A stretch of 64,000 nucleotides of DNA from positions 175,246 through 239,245 of the forward strand of contig NZ_JBHULV010000028.1 in assembly GCF_042684645.1 (NCBI RefSeq), read 5' to 3'. A model generated the notes under the pieces. It did no database searches and had not been told where the DNA came from. It was given only the letters and a program-made list of their open reading frames with translations. The DNA is from Pseudopedobacter alpinus. GTDB taxonomy: Bacteria; Bacteroidota; Bacteroidia; Sphingobacteriales; Sphingobacteriaceae. A program made the position numbers and the translations under genes. Positions 58,651-64,000 of the stretch are shown one piece after another. Every line of letters begins with the position of its first letter. The stretch's first letter is position 1.

Positions 58651-60498
58651 ATGTTAAATCAAGAAATAGCTGTTTTAGATTATCTTTTTGAACAAACTAT
58701 AGATTTAATTTGCCTATGCAAACCCGATTTAACAATTGTAAAAATTAACAAAAATTTTGCTCCCGTTTTAAATTTTGAAAAAGAAGATTTAATAGGTAAA
58801 AATATTAGCGAGCTATTACCTCCTACAGAAGAATGTAGTTTAAATAAATTTTTATCATCAAAAACTAAGTTAATTTCCGGAAATCAAGAGTTTGTTTGCA
58901 ATTTAAAAAATAAAGATGGCAGTTTAACTCCAATTTTATGGCATATTTCTGAAATTGAGGATTTGATATTGTTGAAAGGTACAAAGTTGTTGAGCAATAT
59001 CAACCATCCAATATTTTCAGATGATAACCTAAAAATAGTTACTGATAATATTTCTGATTGTTTTTTTGTACTAGATCAAAGTTTTCAGGTTTTACACAGT
59101 AACAAAGCTGCAATTGCTAAGTTTAGCCACCCGCTTCTTAAAAACAATGTTAATAGTTTTTTTGGTTGCTTCCCCGAGGACACCAATAATAAATTTTCGG
59201 CACATTTTCAATCCGTTTTACAAACCAAACAACCCATTAAATTTGTTGAATTTTCTACGCTCTTAAACTCTTGGTTTTCTATTGGTGTAATGGCATTTAA
59301 CAACGATTTAAGTGTTATAGCAAGTGATATTTCGGATAGAATTATTGAATATAAAACCAACGAATTAGAACTAAAAACTTTTGAAATGAACATTGAAAAG
59401 AAATGTTCTACGGAGGAAATTTTGTTTTTTTTACTCACCGGTTTTGAAAACCTATACCCGCATTTACATACTTCAATATTAAAAATTGAAGATGCTAAAG
59501 TTTGGCATTTTTGTAGTCCTAATTTACCGAAACAATTTTGTGAAGATATAAATGGCGTGGATATTGGCCCAAACGAAGCTTCTTGCGGCGCTGCAGCATT
59601 TATAAAAAAAACAGTAATTACAGAAAACTTAATTACAGACCCTAATTGGGAAAGGTACAATAAGTTACTGATTGCTGAAAACTATAAATCTTGTTGGTCT
59701 TTCCCAATTATTAGCAACAAAAGTTATAATGTTATGGCTACGTTTGCTGCATACGCCAAAGAGAACCGTAAACCAACAGAAGCCGAAATAAAAAGTATTG
59801 CAAGAATTTGCAATATTGTGAAAATTATTTTTGAAGATTTAAATTATGATAATCAATTACAGCTTGTAAACAATAGGTACAAAACTGCCACTACGGTAAC
59901 TAACGATGCCATTTATGACTGGGATTTAAAATTAAAGAAAGTTTATTGGAGTGAAAATACGAATAACATTTTCGGCTATAATGCCGCAGAGGTTGATGGG
60001 TTAAAAAACTGGTGGAAAAACAGCATTCACCCTGATGATCTTGAGCAAACCATTCAAAGATTAAAAGGATGTTTTACTGAGAAAAAAACTGGCTGGGCTG
60101 CAGAATACAGAATGAGGTGTAAAGATGGCACCTATAAATATGTGTATGATAGAGCCTACATTATTTTTAACGACAAAAATGACCCTATTACGGTTATTGG
60201 TGCTATACAAGATATCAGTATTTTAAAAGAAAGAGAAATAGAAATTATTAAACAAAACAATAAACTTAAAGAGATTGCCCAAATTAGCTCTCACGATTTA
60301 CGAAGACCTGTTACCAGTATTTTAGGTTTAATTAGTTTATTTAATACAAATAATTTAGCCGATGTAAATAATAATCTCGTGATTGATTATTTGCAAAAAG
60401 CAACAAAAGAGTTAGATGATGTAATACATACTATAGTTGCCAAAACATTAGAAGCGGATTATACCATTTATGATAAGCATGTTAAATTGAGAAATTAA
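58651..60498 (+). CDS. PAS/GAF sensor with phosphoacceptor helix but no ATPase domain
   Basis: A 615-residue cytoplasmic protein without membrane segments. Two PAS domains lie in the first ~230 residues. A GAF domain (about 250-405) contains GPNEASCGAAAF. A third PAS-PAC unit (about 415-530) includes WSENTNNIFGYNAAEVDG and the PAC segment EYRMRCKDGTYKYV. The C-terminus has a histidine-kinase H-box, ISSHDLRRPVTSILGL (about 544-559), then one more helix and the stop. No HATPase_c domain follows. It could be a phosphotransfer or dimerisation partner of a separate kinase, or a truncated kinase. Confidence 0.87.
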   Translation: MLNQEIAVLDYLFEQTIDLICLCKPDLTIVKINKNFAPVLNFEKEDLIGKNISELLPPTEECSLNKFLSSKTKLISGNQEFVCNLKNKDGSLTPILWHISEIEDLILLKGTKLLSNINHPIFSDDNLKIVTDNISDCFFVLDQSFQVLHSNKAAIAKFSHPLLKNNVNSFFGCFPEDTNNKFSAHFQSVLQTKQPIKFVEFSTLLNSWFSIGVMAFNNDLSVIASDISDRIIEYKTNELELKTFEMNIEKKCSTEEILFFLLTGFENLYPHLHTSILKIEDAKVWHFCSPNLPKQFCEDINGVDIGPNEASCGAAAFIKKTVITENLITDPNWERYNKLLIAENYKSCWSFPIISNKSYNVMATFAAYAKENRKPTEAEIKSIARICNIVKIIFEDLNYDNQLQLVNNRYKTATTVTNDAIYDWDLKLKKVYWSENTNNIFGYNAAEVDGLKNWWKNSIHPDDLEQTIQRLKGCFTEKKTGWAAEYRMRCKDGTYKYVYDRAYIIFNDKNDPITVIGAIQDISILKEREIEIIKQNNKLKEIAQISSHDLRRPVTSILGLISLFNTNNLADVNNNLVIDYLQKATKELDDVIHTIVAKTLEADYTIYDKHVKLRN

Positions 60499-60507
60499 TT
60501 GTTGAAA

Positions 60508-60692
60508 TAGTAGTGAGTGGTGAGTAGTGGGTATTGGGTAGTGGGTAGTGGGTAGTGAGTAGTGGGTATTGGGTATTGGGTATTGGGTAGTGGGTAGTGA
60601 GTAGTGGGTAGTGAGTAGTGGGTATTGGGTATTGGGTATTGGGTATTGGGTATTGGGTACTGGGTACTGGGTATTGGGTATTGAGCAGTAAA
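60508..60692. repeat. G-rich heptamer minisatellite
   Basis: About 185 bp of seven-base units, mainly GGGTATT, GGGTAGT and GAGTAGT, end with GGGTACT. Long runs of GGGN4GGG fit a G-quadruplex pattern on the plus strand. It lies just downstream of the sensor gene. Short reading frames through it on the minus strand are artefacts of the repeat. Confidence 0.9.
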
Positions 60693-60764
60693 TAAAATTT
60701 ATGGTGGACAGAGTGGTTTGACACAATTTATTTTACACACCCAGATTTTTTTTGAATGGGTCTT

Positions 60765-60976
60765 AGAGCTTGTTTAAAATTTATCTAATAATTTGTTTAT
60801 GCTTCTTTTCGGCTACAAATTCGTTAAATTTTTTCGATACATTAATTTTTTAAAAGGAACTCAAGAGTGCTAAAGCAGTTTTCGAGATAGTAGCTTTGCT
60901 ATCTCTACAAAATTTGCCTCTTTTCGTTCAAAAATAAGCTATAAACATTTTCACAATATAATTCTAAACAGGCTCT
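60765..60976. repeat. 212-bp long inverted-repeat element, copy B
   Basis: It begins AGAGCTTGTTTAAAATTT and ends AAACAGGCTCT, with the same internal segments as copy A at 17981-18142. Shared parts include ATCTAATAATTTGTTTATGC and CTATCTCTACAAAATTTGCC. The centre is about 50 bp longer than in copy A. It is noncoding. Two dispersed copies with the same ends point to a mobile or formerly mobile element. Confidence 0.75.
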
Positions 60977-61088
60977 TAGTTTATTAATAATTTCTAAAAT
61001 TATTATCAATACCGTTTTAGGATATTGAATTAAACTCTAAATTAAAATAAATTGTTCCAAACTATTTTAGCTTGGAACAATTATAAAA

Positions 61089-61424
61089 TTACTTTTTACC
61101 CAGCATCACAAACTCATTTACTATAATTTCTGTATAAAATCTTTTAACACCGTCTTTATCGGTATAGTTTTTTGTTACTAATTTACCTTCAACGGCAATC
61201 TCGCTGCCTTTATCTAAATATTTTAAAGCAATATCTGCTTGTTTATCCCAAAGTACTAAATTGTGCCATTGTGTTTCTTCTACCTTTTCCCCTTTTTCGT
61301 TTTTGTAGCTATCATTTGTAGCTAAACTTAATTTTGCTAATTTTTTAGTTTTTGAAAGTTCTTTTACTTCTGGTGCATTACCTAAAAAGCCAATTAAACG
61401 TACACTGTTTCTTAAATTACTCAT
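61089..61424 (-). CDS. Single-stranded DNA-binding protein without acidic tail
   Basis: A 111-residue OB-fold SSB starting MSNLRNSVRLIGFLGNAPEV. The family signature WHNLVLWDKQADIALKYLDKGS is intact. It ends EFVMLGKK right after the OB fold, so the disordered linker and the acidic DDDIPF-type tip that recruits repair partners in housekeeping SSBs are missing. This short form is common in Bacteroidota accessory DNA. I chose the ATG at 61424. The frame extends upstream to 61493 without family support. Confidence 0.92.
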   Translation of the reverse strand: MSNLRNSVRLIGFLGNAPEVKELSKTKKLAKLSLATNDSYKNEKGEKVEETQWHNLVLWDKQADIALKYLDKGSEIAVEGKLVTKNYTDKDGVKRFYTEIIVNEFVMLGKK

Positions 61425-61518
61425 GATTTTAAATATTAAATTGTAAATACTTGTTAACGAACAGCTAACCACCATGGCTAACCGACAATACAAAGGTGCA
61501 GTTATTGGAAAAAACTAG

Positions 61519-61558
61519 TCGGATGTTAAACAATTATATCCGTATATAAACGGATAAA
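61519..61558. promoter_or_regulatory. Palindromic CGGAT/ATCCG motif cluster upstream of the ssb and zinc-finger genes
   Basis: The divergent intergenic region contains TCGGATGTT and then ATATCCGTATATAAACGGATA, a palindrome-like pair of ATCCG and CGGAT. The same TATAAACGGATA string recurs at 63946-63960. It is a candidate operator shared by these accessory genes. Confidence 0.4.
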
Positions 61559-61612
61559 TACGATTAGATGATTTATATTTATTGAATATTTAACCTTCTT
61601 TTAATCAATACT

Positions 61613-61966
61613 ATGGAAAAACAATGTTTAGACTGTGGCGCAACGGTAAAAGGCCGATCAGACAAAAAGTTTTGCGATGACCAATGCCGAAGCAATTATA
61701 ATAATAGAATTAAAGCTGATGGCAATGTTGAGGTTAAAAAAATCAACAATATTTTACTTAAAAACAGGAAGATATTAGCGCAATTAAACATAGAAGGCAA
61801 AACTAAACTCCCAAAAAGTAAGCTTGAAAAAGCAAGCTTTAACTTTAACTATTTTACTCATACTTATGAAACCAGTAAAGGCAGTTGCTATAAATTTTGT
61901 TACGATCAAGGATATTTAACGTTAGAAAACGATTGGTTCTTGCTGGTTAAAAAGCAAGAGAGTTGA
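61613..61966 (+). CDS. Zinc-ribbon-like hypothetical protein
   Basis: A 117-residue protein with an N-terminal zinc-binding motif, CLDCGATVKGRSDKKFCDDQC, giving paired CxxC and CxxxC. The rest is lysine-rich and ends in a small domain with SKGSCYKFCYDQGYLTLEN. The type is widespread in Bacteroidota as an uncharacterised small protein. I cannot assign a function. It may bind DNA or RNA. It is divergent from the SSB gene. Confidence 0.75.
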   Translation: MEKQCLDCGATVKGRSDKKFCDDQCRSNYNNRIKADGNVEVKKINNILLKNRKILAQLNIEGKTKLPKSKLEKASFNFNYFTHTYETSKGSCYKFCYDQGYLTLENDWFLLVKKQES

Positions 61967-62125
61967 AATATTAAACAGGTAAGCGGCATTTTAAATACAC
62001 ACCGTGTTTAAGCAAAGAAATTTTATAATCAAGAAATTTCCACACAGATGAATAGAGCAGACCTCTCCAATATATTGGCGATGTTAGGCATGCCCATTAA
62101 CCATTCTTATCTCTAATATTGATTA

Positions 62126-62809
62126 TTATCCGATACTACCGCCGCACAAAATTTGCATTCCCTTTATGGTGTGATTGCCGCTAATTTTACCATTTTCTGT
62201 ACCTTCCACTTTCAAAACTAGCAGGTAGTGCTTGGCGCCTTCTGGAACAGCAAAGTTAAAAGCGATTGTTTGGACAGCGCCTTTCATGAAAATTGGATCG
62301 GCAATACAACCTTCATCCTGAACCTGTAAATGCTCAAAATCTGGAAATATAGCCAACATACTCAAGCGATAGCTATCCGTGAATTTCCTTTTAAAATCTG
62401 GATGTTGGTTGGGTTTAATTTGTATCCTAAGTTCTGATAGATCTATTACATCACAGTCAAAATTAAAGTAGGTGCGGAAACGATTAAGTTGATATAAATC
62501 CCAAACATCCATCCTTAAAAAACTGCTGGTATGAAATGCGGATGCTGTTTTGGCCTGCTGCTTAAACTCTTTAACCAATTTCTGCCAAATCAAACCACCC
62601 ATAAAATTATATCTGAAAGGGTCTAAGCAACTTTTGATTAAGCGGGCAGCTTTGTTAGCCGCTGCTAGGTCTTCTGTACTTTTTTGCAGGCTGCTATTTA
62701 AATTAGTAGGGCTTTTACTCCCCCTTTTAGCTCTCCAATGGGTTCCGTAAGTACGACTATTCACTTGTACAGCATCATCGCTGAGAATTGTTTTTTTTCT
62801 TTTTGCCAT
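62126..62809 (-). CDS. Hypothetical protein
   Basis: A 227-residue soluble protein that I do not recognise. It has a basic N-terminus (MAKRKKTILSDD), a helical middle, and a C-terminal part rich in strand-like segments (HYLLVLKVEGTENGKISG). No signal peptide, membrane segment or catalytic motif is evident. It lies alone, with a phased TATAG motif array about 85 bp upstream of its start that could control it. Its setting among accessory genes suggests a horizontally acquired origin. Confidence 0.65.
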   Translation of the reverse strand: MAKRKKTILSDDAVQVNSRTYGTHWRAKRGSKSPTNLNSSLQKSTEDLAAANKAARLIKSCLDPFRYNFMGGLIWQKLVKEFKQQAKTASAFHTSSFLRMDVWDLYQLNRFRTYFNFDCDVIDLSELRIQIKPNQHPDFKRKFTDSYRLSMLAIFPDFEHLQVQDEGCIADPIFMKGAVQTIAFNFAVPEGAKHYLLVLKVEGTENGKISGNHTIKGMQILCGGSIG

Positions 62810-62891
62810 CTTCAGAAATATTTATTAACTTGCTGTAAATCATACCTAAAGATAAATAAATCTCCATTATTTTTAAACACAAACACACCTT

Positions 62892-62933
62892 ATAGGGAGC
62901 ATATAGCGTCTTTATAGGGACATTATAGCGTTA
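62892..62933. promoter_or_regulatory. Four TATAG motifs at exact 11-bp spacing
   Basis: TATAGGG, TATAGCG, TATAGGG and TATAGCG start at 62893, 62904, 62915 and 62926. The pair repeats as a 20-bp near-identical unit with a 22-bp period. They precede the gene at 62126-62809. The helical phasing suggests a protein-binding site. Confidence 0.5.
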
Positions 62934-63077
62934 ATTCTTCTTCTTTCATTCTATTATGGTTCGATTATCATTCAGTAATGGTAGCCAAAAATGGGTGTTT
63001 TTGCGAAGAAGCCACGGAGAAGGTATGGAGCAGCTCACTATATGGTTAAGTTTTAAAAGCTTCAACCCTATTGTTAG

Positions 63078-63431
63078 CTAACCTAGTTTAGCCTGCTCTA
63101 AAAGGCGTTCCAATAGCTCTACTTTATCTTCATATAGCTCCACAATTTTTTGTAGGGGATGAAATTGAAGTCCCGAATAATCAAAATTACGATTGTTGCC
63201 CGAAAGGATATGTTGTTGCAGTAGCTGTTCATCAAATTGATGGATGGCATTTACCGAAAGGCCCAGTGCTGCAGCTATTTTGCGCAGGGTTTCGGCTTCT
63301 ATTTCTTCACTTTGCTCTAAACGGGAAACCTGTTGTTGAGAAATTTGTAAGCTGATGGCTAAGGCTTCTTGTTTGATGCCGAAAATTTCTCGAATAATTG
63401 CATTTTCTGAAGGTTGAGCGCTTATTTTCAT
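63078..63431 (-). CDS. XRE family helix-turn-helix regulator
   Basis: A 117-residue protein with an N-terminal HTH of the Cro/C1 type. FGIKQEALAISLQISQQQ and VSRLEQSEEIEAETL cover the two recognition helices, and RKIAAALGLSVNAIHQF ends the domain. The C-terminal ~35 residues form a probable coiled coil (KIVELYEDKVELLERLL), which may dimerise it. It is divergent from a second XRE gene, 59 bp away, suggesting mutual control of a shared promoter region. Confidence 0.88.
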   Translation of the reverse strand: MKISAQPSENAIIREIFGIKQEALAISLQISQQQVSRLEQSEEIEAETLRKIAAALGLSVNAIHQFDEQLLQQHILSGNNRNFDYSGLQFHPLQKIVELYEDKVELLERLLEQAKLG

Positions 63432-63490
63432 GTTTAAGGTGGTTTAGGCATTATTAAAATCATTCCTTTTATTTGGTAAACCTTAAACAG

Positions 63491-63919
63491 ATGGATATGA
63501 ATACGCCAGAAAAACAGATACACCAAGGACGCAATGTTAAGCGTTTCCGCGAAATGCTTGGACTGAAGCAAGAAGCACTTGCTTATGAACTGGGTGACGA
63601 CTGGAGCCAGAAAAGGGTTTCTTTAATGGAGGCTAATGAAACTATTGACCATGATATTTTAGCACAGGTGGCCCAGATATTGAAAGTACCGGTAGAGGTC
63701 ATCAAGAATTTTGATGAGGAGAAAGCGGTGAATATCATTTCAAATACTTTTTCTGATGAAGCTGTAGCTTATGCGGAAAATTATAAATGCAATATAGACC
63801 CAATGGAAAAATGGATGAATGCAATAGAGGAGATTAAAGCGTTGCATGAGGAAAATAAGCAATTGTACGAAAGATTATTAGTGAGTGAGAAAGAAAAAGT
63901 GGAACTATTGAAAAGGTAA
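63491..63919 (+). CDS. XRE family helix-turn-helix regulator with C-terminal coiled coil
   Basis: A 142-residue protein starting MDMNTPEKQIHQGRNVKRF, with the HTH in LGLKQEALAYELGDDWSQKR and the rest of the domain to VAQILKVPVEVIKNF. The C-terminus is helical and rich in Glu and Lys (IKALHEENKQLYERLL), and its last part resembles the coiled coil of the divergent neighbour. I chose the ATG at 63491, not the TTG at 63473. A palindrome follows the stop. Confidence 0.88.
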   Translation: MDMNTPEKQIHQGRNVKRFREMLGLKQEALAYELGDDWSQKRVSLMEANETIDHDILAQVAQILKVPVEVIKNFDEEKAVNIISNTFSDEAVAYAENYKCNIDPMEKWMNAIEEIKALHEENKQLYERLLVSEKEKVELLKR

Positions 63920-63944
63920 TTCTTTATGGTGGTTAAGAAACCCG

Positions 63945-63991
63945 TGTATAAACGGATATAATCGGATGTATATGAATATATCCGTTTTTTT
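63945..63991 (+). terminator. Palindrome with T run downstream of the XRE gene
   Basis: AAACGGATATA and TATATCCGTTT form the arms around a ~15-base loop (AACGG... to ...CCGTTTTTTT), which looks like an intrinsic terminator. It also carries the CGGAT motif found upstream of the ssb and zinc-finger genes, so it may have a second role. Confidence 0.6.
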
Positions 63992-64000
63992 GTTTCATTA

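Noticed and set aside
60508..60692. A second CRISPR array or a proline/threonine-rich protein
   Set aside because: The units are seven bases with no spacers. The minus-strand frames (QYPIPNTHYSL-like) simply translate the heptamers.

Overview
The window looks like a low-GC chromosome of a Bacteroidota organism, most likely a member of the Sphingobacteriales close to Pedobacter. The signs are Bacteroidota-type -7 elements (TAnnTTTG), a type IX secretion C-terminal sorting domain, DUF4199, DUF2795, a BatA-like protein and a degenerate dihydroorotase in one cluster, and a two-domain Phe hydroxylase. The genus is inferred from gene content only.

Positions 1-11293 are a very large CRISPR array. 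It has 138 complete 46-bp repeats (38-10481) with 29-30 bp spacers, and it runs off the left edge. Repeat length and sequence fit type II-C (Cas9) arrays of Bacteroidota, but no cas gene is present in the window. The right end (10512-11293) is the strangest part. Five of its seven repeats carry the same ~56-bp insert at the same internal site, interleaved with two normal repeats.

Positions 11461-19462 hold a mixed set of genes: sterol desaturase-like hydroxylase, DUF2254 membrane protein, rlmF, DUF4442, GNAT, MATE exporter and a MacB-like permease. Two inverted-repeat elements lie between them.

Positions 19715-27892 are mostly housekeeping: queA, ispD, a MazF-type toxin-antitoxin pair, a small lmo0937-type membrane peptide, DUF2795, cob(I)alamin adenosyltransferase, an ABC ATPase, gatC, plsC, trpS, a deoxynucleoside kinase and kdsB.

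Positions 27939-32659 are a disturbed region. A 5'-truncated copy of a YitT-family gene and the intact copy lie as direct repeats around a lipoprotein gene and a frameshifted, T9SS-targeted M4 metalloprotease.

Positions 32722-52483 are core metabolism and envelope genes: aldehyde dehydrogenase, TPR protein, lon, an LpxR-like protein, glycosyltransferases, tRNA-Leu(CAA), hscB, rseP, dxr and a GH3-family protein. They end in a run of BatA-like, DHOase-like, acidic, DUF4199 and glycosyltransferase genes.

Positions 53224-60498 carry a CPA2 antiporter, Phe 4-hydroxylase, an SDR, a lipoprotein and a PAS/GAF sensor with a histidine phosphoacceptor helix but no ATPase domain. From 60500 to the end the sequence looks accessory: a G-rich heptamer minisatellite, a second copy of the long inverted-repeat element, an SSB without its acidic tail, a zinc-finger protein, two divergent XRE regulators, and unusual phased or palindromic motifs in the intergenic DNA.
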